Positions 19,483-28,509 are shown, counted from the first letter of the stretch. The stretch is 64,000 bases of DNA from Chloroflexota bacterium (GCA_013388845.1 JACAEN010000011.1:62001-126000), one strand, 5' to 3'. A program made the numbers and translations. The notes: generated from the sequence alone by a model not told the origin.

Positions 19483-20832
19483 TTATGCTATCCCCGGATA
19501 AAGACGCTGCCCAGCGACGCTGGTCAAGTATTTGGCACATAAAGGTACCATCTTCCCGGTAGAAGTAATTATGTGAATACAGCATCTCTTCAGTCTTTCC
19601 AGGTCGATATTCCAGACATCTTGAAAGGCCATGCCTGAAATGTATAAATACTCCCTTTGCAGATGCTGTAATAAAGTGCTAAAAGGCGCTGGCTTATGTC
19701 GAGGTAACGGGCAGCGTTGTACCTCATCTTCCTCAACAAATCTCCAATATCGCTTGGCAAATCGTCGGGAATGCTCAGCTCCATCCTCATTGATTCGTCT
19801 CGGTTCCAAGTGACTGATTGGTAATAACTTCCCATCCATCAATACGAAAAAGCCTGAAAAAGAGCAGTGAGGATGCTCGCAGACGGGAGGCGCAAAGTTG
19901 CTCTCCCTTAACTCTCCGTTCGTTTGTTCCTCAAGAGCTCTGATTATATCTGGTATGGTCAGCCTATCCTCGTCCCCGGGTGTTCCTGGATATCTGCCGA
20001 AGTAACTGACTGGCTGGAAGTAAACTCCTTTTACTGTGGGCACCCAGCTCTTAGCAAACTGGACGATGTCTCCTATCTGCTCAAAATTGACATTGGGGAT
20101 GATTGTGGGTACCAGCGTAACCCCTATCTTGACTTCGGCGCAATTGCTTATGGCTTGGACCTTGAGGTCGAAGAGGCTTGCGCCGCGGGTATAACGATAT
20201 ACGTCATCAGTTACACCATCAAACTGAAGATAGATAGTGGTAGCCCCGGCCTCCTTTAATCTACTCAGATATTCCTTATCTTCGGCCAATCTGATGCCAT
20301 TGGTATTTATCTGGATATGATTAAAGCCCAGTTTCTTGCCCATAGCAATAACCTGAGGCAAGTCCTCCCGGACAGTTGGTTCCCCACCGCATAGTTCTAC
20401 AGGATATGCCCCGCAAGTATCCAAAATGACTTGGTACATCCTTTTGATGCTGTCCAAGGAAGGCTCATAGACAGGTCTTTCGTCGCCATAGGTAAAACAG
20501 ATAGGACAATGAAGGTTACACCTATTAGTAGTCATAATAGCTACAGAAGAAGTGTCTTGTTCATGGTCCGGACAAATGCCACAGTCATAAGGGCAACCTC
20601 CATTATGACTGGTAAGCCTCTTTTTGGGACCTACAGGAGTTCCATTACCGCCGAACTCCGCCCATTTGAGGTAATGTTCAGCATCCTTTCTCCAGATGAT
20701 AACTTTATATTCGCCATGTCGGGGGCAACTTTTCTCCAGATAAACCTTGCTGTCTTCGGTGGTTATCTTCGCCGGTATCCGGCTCAGACAGACTGGACAT
20801 AGGCTCTCTGTTTCGTTCAGTATCTCTTTCAT
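19483..20832 (-). CDS. Radical SAM protein, Tes/TrsS-like family, paralog 1
   Basis: LCPVCLSRIPA; GCPYDCGICPDHEQDT; radical SAM CNLHCPIC; CEHPHCSF; C-terminal RLKRCCIHIITSTGKMVPLCAKYLT. Confidence 0.88.
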   Translation of the reverse strand: MKEILNETESLCPVCLSRIPAKITTEDSKVYLEKSCPRHGEYKVIIWRKDAEHYLKWAEFGGNGTPVGPKKRLTSHNGGCPYDCGICPDHEQDTSSVAIMTTNRCNLHCPICFTYGDERPVYEPSLDSIKRMYQVILDTCGAYPVELCGGEPTVREDLPQVIAMGKKLGFNHIQINTNGIRLAEDKEYLSRLKEAGATTIYLQFDGVTDDVYRYTRGASLFDLKVQAISNCAEVKIGVTLVPTIIPNVNFEQIGDIVQFAKSWVPTVKGVYFQPVSYFGRYPGTPGDEDRLTIPDIIRALEEQTNGELRESNFAPPVCEHPHCSFSGFFVLMDGKLLPISHLEPRRINEDGAEHSRRFAKRYWRFVEEDEVQRCPLPRHKPAPFSTLLQHLQREYLYISGMAFQDVWNIDLERLKRCCIHIITSTGKMVPLCAKYLTSVAGQRLYPGIA

Positions 20833-20858
20833 CCCATTAGTATTATCCAGATGAATTC

Positions 20859-22259
20859 CTAATCTGTGCGAGACAGAGTGATATCTGTGGGAAGATTCTG
20901 ATACAGCCTTTCCCCGCTAATACTGGTGACATAAAAGGCACATAGAGGTATTAGTTGCTTATTGCTGGTGACAACGTGAACGCAGCATCTTTTTAGCCTG
21001 TGTAAATCGAGTGTCCATACATCCTGGAAGGGCATGCCGGTAATCGTCAGGTAGTATAGGCTTTCTCTTTCTAGGAAACGTCGCCAGGCCTCCTGATTTG
21101 GCCCACAGCATTGACCACACCCTTTCTCAGTTTGTTTTGGCTTTTCGCTAGCCAATCTCCAACGTCTACTGATAAAGTTTCTCGCTGTTACTGCCGGAGG
21201 ATCTTTTCTATAGCCAAATCCACTTACTGCTTCCTGGGCGATGTCTGTCCTCGCTTGTAATTTGCCGTCTTCCATCAGTACAAAAAAGCTGCTAAATGAA
21301 CAGTGCGAGTCCTCACATCTGCGAGGCAGAAAATCTGTTTCTTTAAGTTCGCCGTTGGTCTGGGCGACTAACCCATTCACAATATCTGGTAGGGTTACCC
21401 TATCTTCGTCTTTTGGTGACCAGGGATACCTGCCAAAATAGCTAACCGGTTGGAAATGGACACCCTTGACAGTAGGTATCCATTGTTTAGCAAATCGGAT
21501 GATGTCACCTAGCTGGTGAAGATTAACATTGGGAACCACAGTGGGCACCAGGATGACCCCCATCCTCACCTCCGCACAGTTGCTTATTGCTCGAACCTTG
21601 AGGTCAAATAGGTTTCTACCACGGATAACGCGATAAACATCGTCAGATACACCATCGAACTGGAGGTATATCAAGTCAGCACCACTGTCTTTTAGCCTCG
21701 CCAGATATTCCTTATTTTGAGCTATTCTGATGCCGTTGGTGTTTATCTGAATATGATAAAACCCCAATTTCTTGCCCAGAGCTACAATGGCGGGCAGGTC
21801 GTCCCGTAAGGTAGGTTCCCCACCACTCATCTGCACCGGATAAGGTCCACCCGCTTCTACGATGGTTTGATACATTCCTCGGATTGTAGCGATATCCGGT
21901 TCAAAGCGGGAACCTTCGTTGCCGGAAGCGAAGCAGATAGGACAATCGAGGTTACACTTGTGGGTGACTTCCATCACGGTGGTGCATGTATCTGCCTCGT
22001 GATCGGGGCAGAGACCACAATCATAGGGGCAGCCCTGAGTAATATCAGTTAGCCTCTTTTGTGAACTGCCAGCTTGCTGGCTGTATTGGCTCCAATTGCG
22101 GTAAAGTTCAGCATTTCGCCAGATCAAAGCCCTGAAGCTACTGTGTTTGGGACAATCTTTTTCCAGATAAACATCTCCCCTTTCTACTACTCTCTTGGCT
22201 GGTATTCGGCTTAAGCAAACCGGACATAGGCTCTCTGTCTCAGTTAGCACTTCTTTCAT
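20859..22259 (-). CDS. Radical SAM protein, Tes/TrsS-like family, paralog 2
   Basis: LCPVCLSRIPA; GCPYDCGLCPDHEADT; CNLDCPIC; CEDSHCSF; RLKRCCVHVVTSNKQLIPLCAFYVT. Confidence 0.88.
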   Translation of the reverse strand: MKEVLTETESLCPVCLSRIPAKRVVERGDVYLEKDCPKHSSFRALIWRNAELYRNWSQYSQQAGSSQKRLTDITQGCPYDCGLCPDHEADTCTTVMEVTHKCNLDCPICFASGNEGSRFEPDIATIRGMYQTIVEAGGPYPVQMSGGEPTLRDDLPAIVALGKKLGFYHIQINTNGIRIAQNKEYLARLKDSGADLIYLQFDGVSDDVYRVIRGRNLFDLKVRAISNCAEVRMGVILVPTVVPNVNLHQLGDIIRFAKQWIPTVKGVHFQPVSYFGRYPWSPKDEDRVTLPDIVNGLVAQTNGELKETDFLPRRCEDSHCSFSSFFVLMEDGKLQARTDIAQEAVSGFGYRKDPPAVTARNFISRRWRLASEKPKQTEKGCGQCCGPNQEAWRRFLERESLYYLTITGMPFQDVWTLDLHRLKRCCVHVVTSNKQLIPLCAFYVTSISGERLYQNLPTDITLSRTD

Positions 22260-22328
22260 CTTACTAACCCTCTATTACATAAACTAAAGGACATATAAGC
22301 CTTTTACAGGTGGTAGGAAATTGCTTGC

Positions 22329-23093
22329 CTACGGCTTGGTCAAAGCGATAAGAGCATACCCAAACGTTGTTTGACTGAAAAACTCCTGGTAAGCCTCAAC
22401 AGGTATGGCACCGTCTCTTCCGTCTTTACCGAGACAATGCATCCCGGCTGCAACTTTAGCGAAGAATTTTGCAACGGAACCGTAGTTAACAGCTATCCAA
22501 TAACCTATCCTTTTCATTTCCTCCGGGTGGTCTTCAATGTAAGGATCTTGGAAGCCCGTTTTTTCGAAGAGACTGACGTATTCTTCCAGCCGTTTTGCCC
22601 CTGCGCAAGGAAGGAAAGTCATTTGGCATTGAAGCTTTTGGGGTATTTCTCTGCGAAGTACAAAATCTGTCACCACCACCTTTCCGCCGCGCCTTAAGAC
22701 ACGATGAAACTCCTTGGCAGCCCTTTCTTTATCTGCAAGGCCGGAGAAAACAGCTTCACACATTACGGTATCGAATGTATAATCTGGGAAGGGCAGCTGC
22801 ATCGCGTCAGCTACCAAGAATTGCACTCTGTGAGACAGTGCCTCAGTCCGAGCTCGCTGGTTAGCCAGAGCAATCATCTTATCTGAGGCATCAATACCAA
22901 TGACGTCACAAGCATATTGTTGGGATAAAAAGAGGGCTGACATTCCGTCTCCGCAGCCCACCTCCAGAACTGACCAACCTTCGCCAAGCTTAGCAACCTT
23001 AGCCGTTTGCCTAGTAAGTTCAAACCTGCCGGGACGCATTCCCCAGAATTGCACAAGGGAGTCAAAAGTTACATTAGCTGATGCTGATTTCAT
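22329..23093 (-). CDS. Class I SAM-dependent methyltransferase
   Basis: VLEVGCGDGMSALFLSQQYACDVIGIDASDKMIALANQRA; YTFDTVMCEAVF. Confidence 0.92.
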   Translation of the reverse strand: MKSASANVTFDSLVQFWGMRPGRFELTRQTAKVAKLGEGWSVLEVGCGDGMSALFLSQQYACDVIGIDASDKMIALANQRARTEALSHRVQFLVADAMQLPFPDYTFDTVMCEAVFSGLADKERAAKEFHRVLRRGGKVVVTDFVLRREIPQKLQCQMTFLPCAGAKRLEEYVSLFEKTGFQDPYIEDHPEEMKRIGYWIAVNYGSVAKFFAKVAAGMHCLGKDGRDGAIPVEAYQEFFSQTTFGYALIALTKP

Positions 23094-23136
23094 GCCTGCC
23101 CTTAGCTATTACTTGCGGAGCATATGTACTTACACT

Positions 23137-23325
23137 TTACTTTGACTCTAGCATTTTCTCACCTTCGGTGACTTGCGTGAGCACGAATTCCTCTAGTAGA
23201 TATTGAGCATCACATTTAGGACATTTCACCCCAACGGCCCCTGGTATCACTAAATCCTTGTATTTAAAGGATACCTCACCTTCTTCCATTTTCTCTTTAC
23301 ATTTAAAGCAATACCATTGTGCCAC
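23137..23325 (-). CDS. Small two-CxxC redox/zinc protein
   Basis: MAQWYCFKCKEKMEEGEV...VGVKCPKCDAQYLLEEFVLTQVTEGEKMLESK. Confidence 0.75.
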   Translation of the reverse strand: MAQWYCFKCKEKMEEGEVSFKYKDLVIPGAVGVKCPKCDAQYLLEEFVLTQVTEGEKMLESK

Positions 23326-23330
23326 TTGCT

Positions 23331-23594
23331 TTACTCCTTACCTATCCTTGACCTGTGTGAATAAGCCGTATGGATTATGTAGCCCTTTTCATCAGTAGAA
23401 TATTCGACGTAGATTGTCACCTCACCAAGCCTGCATTTAGCCAGGTATCTATTTCCCTCTGGTTGATATAGTTTCTCACCCCCGGTCTCGGCAAAGTCTA
23501 TTACCTTCTTCACCTCTTCCTCTGATATATGCCTATCCTCCAGCCGCTTCTTTACCTCATCGCCTACCTGCAACTTTATCTCTTCCCAGGACAT
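23331..23594 (-). CDS. Small conserved protein of unknown function within the radical SAM operon
   Basis: 87-aa ORF, 5 bp upstream of the small redox gene, same strand. Confidence 0.6.
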   Translation of the reverse strand: MSWEEIKLQVGDEVKKRLEDRHISEEEVKKVIDFAETGGEKLYQPEGNRYLAKCRLGEVTIYVEYSTDEKGYIIHTAYSHRSRIGKE

Positions 23595-23621
23595 ATTGAC
23601 ACCTCGCTTCTTAAAACATTT

Positions 23622-23778
23622 TTAATCCCTCTGATAACCAGTAAGAGCAATCAGATTTCTAGCGCTGTCGCGTAAGCCTTTGTGCTGTCGAGCTTTGCCA
23701 GAATCATGAAGAGTGAAGGTCTGACCATTCTGCTTAGCTACCTCGGGAATGCCTCTTTCCACCTCACGATTTTTGTCT
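23622..23778 (-). pseudogene. Remnant of a second HdrD/CCG-domain protein
   Basis: Open frame NWNRDKNREVERGIPEVAKQNGQTFTLHDSGKARQHKGLRDSARNLIALTGYQRD* aligns with EVIVENGLPKEYKGNGQTFSLHDPCKTRWEKEWHESARTLLTLMGYK of the adjacent gene; no start codon. Confidence 0.65.
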
Positions 23779-24903
23779 CGATTCCAATTGCGACTTTAGC
23801 GCTGCCTGATTCGCCTTCCTTACTTCTACGGAATTTGTCTTTTTTGTTTTATCCTTTTGCCAGTCAGGGTTAAAGAGGAGGTCGAGAATATGCACACTAG
23901 GTCGGCTAAGGGCGAAAGTCTCACGGCAACCTGCGCAGTAGGAAACTATGTCGAAGTGAGCCTCCGCTAATCTTTCTGTAGCCACGTTAAATACACGGAA
24001 AGGATTGAGACCGAGGCTCAGCCCTCCCTGCCCGCAACAGTAGGTTAGCTCTCTGGAATGTCTCATTTCCTCTATCTTATAACCCATGAGAGTGAGCAGA
24101 GTTCGAGCGCTTTCATGCCACTCCTTTTCCCACCTGGTTTTACAAGGGTCGTGGAGAGAGAAGGTTTGACCATTACCCTTGTACTCCTTGGGAAGCCCGT
24201 TCTCCACAATTACCTCATAGAGGCCTTTCAGTCGATAGTTGGGTGTAGTCTGCTTGATAGTGTAGTAGCACTCCGGACAACCAGTAATTAGCTCTGACGC
24301 CCCTAATTTGTTCATCTCTTCTTCCAGTTCTCGCGTCATTCCTTGAAACTGAGAACCTTCGCCCAAGCTATGAGGAAGAGCCCCACAACATCTTAAGATA
24401 ATCCCCGTGCCCGGTAGCTTTTCCCTGAGATAATCCCAGACCTTAATAACGATGGAGGGTGAATATGCTGATAAACTACAGCCAGGGAACCAAACCCGTT
24501 CACATTTAGCAGTATCAGGGTCAGGGAGGGTCAGGGTGAAGGAAGGAGACTCGGCAAATTGTTTGAGGTCTTGTATAACTTTATGTCCGGGCAGTGGGCC
24601 AACTCCTTCCTCTACCAATTGCTCTCGAAGTGCTAAACACAAGTTAGAAATGTTCAGTCCGCGCGGACAAACTCCCTTACATAGCTCACAGATGTTGCAC
24701 GCATAAGGGACTTCAGGGTGCTGCCGGAAATAATCTCTCATCCCTAACAGGACCATGCGGACCACAGTTCTCGGATTGAAGCTGGCATCCACGTTTGCCA
24801 GCAGGCAGTTACCAGTGCATGCCCCGCACTGAATGCAACTTATGACCTCTCCAGACCGTGCCGCAATCTCTTTCTTAAGTTTTGAATCTAGCTTGTCCAT
24901 CAA
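23764..24903 (-). CDS. (Fe-S)-binding protein with 4Fe-4S dicluster and CCG domains (HdrD/HdrBC-like)
   Basis: CIQCGACTGNC, CNICELCKGVCPRG; CCG motifs RCCGALPHS and YCCGQGG. Confidence 0.88.
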   Translation of the reverse strand: MMDKLDSKLKKEIAARSGEVISCIQCGACTGNCLLANVDASFNPRTVVRMVLLGMRDYFRQHPEVPYACNICELCKGVCPRGLNISNLCLALREQLVEEGVGPLPGHKVIQDLKQFAESPSFTLTLPDPDTAKCERVWFPGCSLSAYSPSIVIKVWDYLREKLPGTGIILRCCGALPHSLGEGSQFQGMTRELEEEMNKLGASELITGCPECYYTIKQTTPNYRLKGLYEVIVENGLPKEYKGNGQTFSLHDPCKTRWEKEWHESARTLLTLMGYKIEEMRHSRELTYCCGQGGLSLGLNPFRVFNVATERLAEAHFDIVSYCAGCRETFALSRPSVHILDLLFNPDWQKDKTKKTNSVEVRKANQAALKSQLESRQKS

Positions 24904-24930
24904 TATTAGTCCTGGCGCTTAACTGACCTC

Positions 24931-26010
24931 TTACCCTTTGCTTAAGCCTTTGCCTTGTGATAGAAGAATCAAGATTTCTGAAGCTGCTGCCTTGGCCTGG
25001 GCTACCGTATCAGCGATGTCCTTAGGACTTTGGCAACATCCAGCGATAAAAATTCCATCGGCTGACGTAGCTACTGGCTCAAGCATAGCATGTCTCTCCA
25101 TGAAGAAGCCATCCTTTCTTCGGCTGATAGAAAAGAGGTTGGCAATTTTCTCAGCATCAGCCCTCGGCTCAATGGCAACACACAGGATAACCATGTCCAC
25201 CGGCACGCGGAGTATTCCGCCCGCCAGCGTATCCTCAACACAAACAACTAACTTTCCTTTTTCCTCCTCGTTTAGGGCACGGTTCGTAACACTGGCTACC
25301 TTGCCTCTTATCAAATTCACGCCTTCTTCGGAAAGGCGATTATAGAATTCCTCATGGCCTTCGCCAACACAACGCATATCGATATACATTTGGTATACTT
25401 GGGCATTCGTTTTTTCCATAATTACATGGGAATAATTGAGGGCATACATACAGCATACCCGTGAGCAGTACTCATGATAATTCTTGTCTCGGCTGCCAAC
25501 ACAATGTATAATAGCTACACTTTCCGGAGGCTTGCCATTTTTGAGCAGGATTTGGCCGCCGGTCGGCCCCGTAGCACTACACATTCGTTCAAATTCAAGG
25601 CTGGTGAGTACATTATCGTATTCCTTATAACCGTATAGAGTGATGACCGAGGGGTCGAAGACATCATAGCCTGTAGCTAGAATCACTGCGCCTACGCTTA
25701 CTTCGGTAAGTCCGTTGCGTGCCTTTTCCCGTATCTTGACTTTGAAATCGCCGACATGACCTGAGACCTCCTCAATCTCACTAGAGGTCATAAGCTTAAT
25801 GTTGGGATGAGATTCCAATTTTGTTATCTTGGGAGTGAGGATATCCAAGGCGGAATCCAGAGTAGGAAAGACTTTATCAAACTCGGCCATGTGCCCGCCA
25901 ATCCTAGGCTCCCTTTCTACCAGAATAACCTTGTATCCAGCTTCAGCAATATCCAGAGCTGCTTGGATACCAGCGATACCGCCACCGACAACAAGGTTAG
26001 TTTTGTTCAT
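24931..26010 (-). CDS. HdrA-like FAD protein lacking inserted and terminal ferredoxin modules
   Basis: VVGGGIAGIQAALDIAEAGYKVILVEREPRIGGHMAEFDKVFPTLD; retains CVGSRD...YCSRVCC. Confidence 0.88.
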   Translation of the reverse strand: MNKTNLVVGGGIAGIQAALDIAEAGYKVILVEREPRIGGHMAEFDKVFPTLDSALDILTPKITKLESHPNIKLMTSSEIEEVSGHVGDFKVKIREKARNGLTEVSVGAVILATGYDVFDPSVITLYGYKEYDNVLTSLEFERMCSATGPTGGQILLKNGKPPESVAIIHCVGSRDKNYHEYCSRVCCMYALNYSHVIMEKTNAQVYQMYIDMRCVGEGHEEFYNRLSEEGVNLIRGKVASVTNRALNEEEKGKLVVCVEDTLAGGILRVPVDMVILCVAIEPRADAEKIANLFSISRRKDGFFMERHAMLEPVATSADGIFIAGCCQSPKDIADTVAQAKAAASEILILLSQGKGLSKG

Positions 26011-26068
26011 GTCAACCTCCTATGAGCGCAAGGTATTTCAACCAGTCTCTCATCAGCGCTCCGCTTGA

Positions 26069-27229
26069 CTAAATCACTTCTTGAATCAGTTCTGATATAT
26101 CCTTAATTTCTAGGATATCGCCTTTGCCCATATCCAAGACGCTATCCATTAGATTGGTAATACAATAAGGGCAACAGGTAGCCAGTATATCTGCCTTAAC
26201 CTCGAGAGCTTCCTCTACCCTCCGGTTAGAAAATCTTTCCTCCTTTTTGGTTTCCATCCAAAACCTTCCCCCTCCGCCACCGCAGCAAAGGCTATTCTCA
26301 GCAGACCTGGGTAGTTCCACCAGTTCCAAGCCTGGGATACTCTTCAGGACTTCCCGTGGTGCATCGTATATACCACTATGACGCCCCAAATAGCACGGGT
26401 CATGATAACTCACTCTTTTCTTCAATTCTTTGGTAAATCTTAGCTTGCCGTCCCGAATAAGTATGGCTAAATATTGACAGAAGTGAAACACTTCAAAATT
26501 GCCTTTCAACTTCGAGTATTCGTTCTTGTAGGTGCTATAGCAGTGGGGCGAAGTAGTAACAATTTTCTTAACACCAGCTTCGTTAAAAGCGTTAATATTG
26601 CTCTGGGCTAAACTTTGGAATAAGGCCTCGTCACCCGCTTTGCGAACACTCTCGCCACAGCAAACCTCTTTAGCTCCCAGGATGCCAAAATCTACTCCAG
26701 CCTTTTTAAGGATATTAACTGCAGCCCGGGCAACTCGCTGGACTCTTGTGTCATATGCGGGAATGCAACACGGGAAGTATAATATTTCGGTGCCTTCGGT
26801 GTGGATTTTTACATCAAGGTCCTTTGCCCAATCTGCTCGTTTCCCCGGCTCCTCTCCCAGAGGATTACCAACCCCAGCAATATTTTTTAGTGTAATTCTA
26901 AGTGAGTCAGGTACCTTGGCCACACCTAGTCCCACAATGACCCTCCGCAGAGCCCTCATGACATCTGTCATTTCCACACCACGAGGACATTTCTGAGCAC
27001 AGGCGATACAGGTAGTACACATCCATATATCATCGGCTTTGAAGTCGACCAGACCAAGCTGTGCCTGGTGAATAAGCTTTCGGGTGGCAAACCGTGGCGG
27101 AAACCTGCTGACGAGGTTCCATGGGCAAATGGCAGTACAGAAACCACATTGATAGCAAGATTTGAGAGGGTCACCCCCGCTCTCTATTACGGCACCCTTT
27201 ATGTCCCTATCTGGATTTGTTGCTTTCAT
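26069..27229 (-). CDS. HdrD-like (Fe-S)/CCG protein
   Basis: CYQCGFCTAICPW, CTTCIACAQKCPRGV; EVCCGESVR and SLCCGGGGGRFW. Confidence 0.9.
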   Translation of the reverse strand: MKATNPDRDIKGAVIESGGDPLKSCYQCGFCTAICPWNLVSRFPPRFATRKLIHQAQLGLVDFKADDIWMCTTCIACAQKCPRGVEMTDVMRALRRVIVGLGVAKVPDSLRITLKNIAGVGNPLGEEPGKRADWAKDLDVKIHTEGTEILYFPCCIPAYDTRVQRVARAAVNILKKAGVDFGILGAKEVCCGESVRKAGDEALFQSLAQSNINAFNEAGVKKIVTTSPHCYSTYKNEYSKLKGNFEVFHFCQYLAILIRDGKLRFTKELKKRVSYHDPCYLGRHSGIYDAPREVLKSIPGLELVELPRSAENSLCCGGGGGRFWMETKKEERFSNRRVEEALEVKADILATCCPYCITNLMDSVLDMGKGDILEIKDISELIQEVI

Positions 27230-27318
27230 GATAAAGCGAGACAGCCCTTTGTTCTTATGTAAGCTGGGGATTATAACAAAAATATCTTTTTGGGTAAAGT
27301 ACTGCTGAATAGACTCTC

Positions 27319-27390
27319 AGCTAGCGGTCGGATTTGAACCGACGACCCGCGGTTTACAAAACCGCTGCTCTACCTCTGAGCTACGCTGGC
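27319..27390 (-). tRNA. tRNA-Thr (anticodon TGT)
   Basis: GCCAGCGTAGCTCAGAGGTAGAGCAGCGGTTTTGTAAACCGCGGGTCGTCGGTTCAAATCCGACCGCTAGCT; 67/72 identical to tRNA-Thr(CGT). Confidence 0.94.
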
Positions 27391-27497
27391 ATTCTAGTTC
27401 TTACTCAACCTTATATCTACCTTTTGGCTTGTCAGAGGTAACCTTTGGCTTAGCGCCACGTAGTAATATAAGGCTGGCATTCCGGGGACACAATACT

Positions 27498-28346
27498 TTA
27501 ATATTCCCGCCAATTCCAATTGAACCCACCTTTGAACACATTGGCATTCATCTCATTACTGATAAAGAGGTTGGCCTCGGGGAAGCGTTTAACCATGGCG
27601 TAGTAAAAACTAGCAACATCGTTTGTTCTGACCAGTTCCTCCTCAGTAGCGACAAGATAATCCTTGGTGAAATCGTAGGAACTGGAGTCGAAGGGCATTC
27701 CGGGTTTCTGATGGCCGGGAATAATGACCTCGGCGTCCATTTTCTGTAAGCGCTCAATATCCCGTATCCACTGCTGGCGTTCTTCCGCGGTAAGCTCGCA
27801 GGTAAAGGGATGTGCCTGGTTAAAAAGAACGTCGCTCCCATACAGAGTCCGTATTGAAGGGATCCAGACCACTGTGTTGTATTTCATGTCCCCCATCACT
27901 TCCGGGATAATCTCGATGCGTTGCCCTTCCAGTTCGAAGTAGTTCTCGGTAAGAGGCTCAATATTGGTTGTTTTTCTGGGTACGTTTATAGCTCCTATCA
28001 CTTTTTCCCAGTACTCGATTTTGCCGAAGAACTGTTTATTGATGATATGGGCTTCTGAAGGGAGCGCTACAACCCGAGCTTGAGGGAAAGCCTCGGCGAT
28101 GGTGCCCAGTCCAAAGTAATGGTCAGGATGCGCATGAGTAATATAAATCGTTTTCAGATATTTGCCTGTTTCCAGTATTTCTGCGATTACTCGATGGGCA
28201 TTTGACAACGTCCACTGTGCATCAATAAGAACGGCATCGGTCTTGCCTGTCACGATTACGGAGGCCACTTCGAAACCACTTTCGTCGCTGAAAAAGACTT
28301 TCGTTGCCAGTGAGTTCCGCCCGTGTGTGTTTAATCTAATCTCCAT
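27498..28346 (-). CDS. MBL-fold metallo-hydrolase
   Basis: THAHPDHYFGLGTIAEAFP; IIPGHQKPG. Confidence 0.88.
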   Translation of the reverse strand: MEIRLNTHGRNSLATKVFFSDESGFEVASVIVTGKTDAVLIDAQWTLSNAHRVIAEILETGKYLKTIYITHAHPDHYFGLGTIAEAFPQARVVALPSEAHIINKQFFGKIEYWEKVIGAINVPRKTTNIEPLTENYFELEGQRIEIIPEVMGDMKYNTVVWIPSIRTLYGSDVLFNQAHPFTCELTAEERQQWIRDIERLQKMDAEVIIPGHQKPGMPFDSSSYDFTKDYLVATEEELVRTNDVASFYYAMVKRFPEANLFISNEMNANVFKGGFNWNWREY

Positions 28347-28491
28347 GAACTTTCTCCCTCCAACAAATTTTCTTTAATTTAACAAGCAGTGTCCTAGATT
28401 GCAATAAGACATCAAGATGTTAAAGTCCTTTAATTTTAAAGAAACATGTTTATCGGCAAATAGGCACCTAGGGCAAGCTCAAAGGATAGGC

Positions 28492-28509
28492 TCGAGGGGT
28501 TAACCTCGA
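28492..28509. repeat. Small hairpin tcgagg-ggttaa-cctcga followed by T-rich tract
   Basis: Inverted repeat, followed by tcctgtttttgcc; resembles 35195-35226. Confidence 0.4.
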
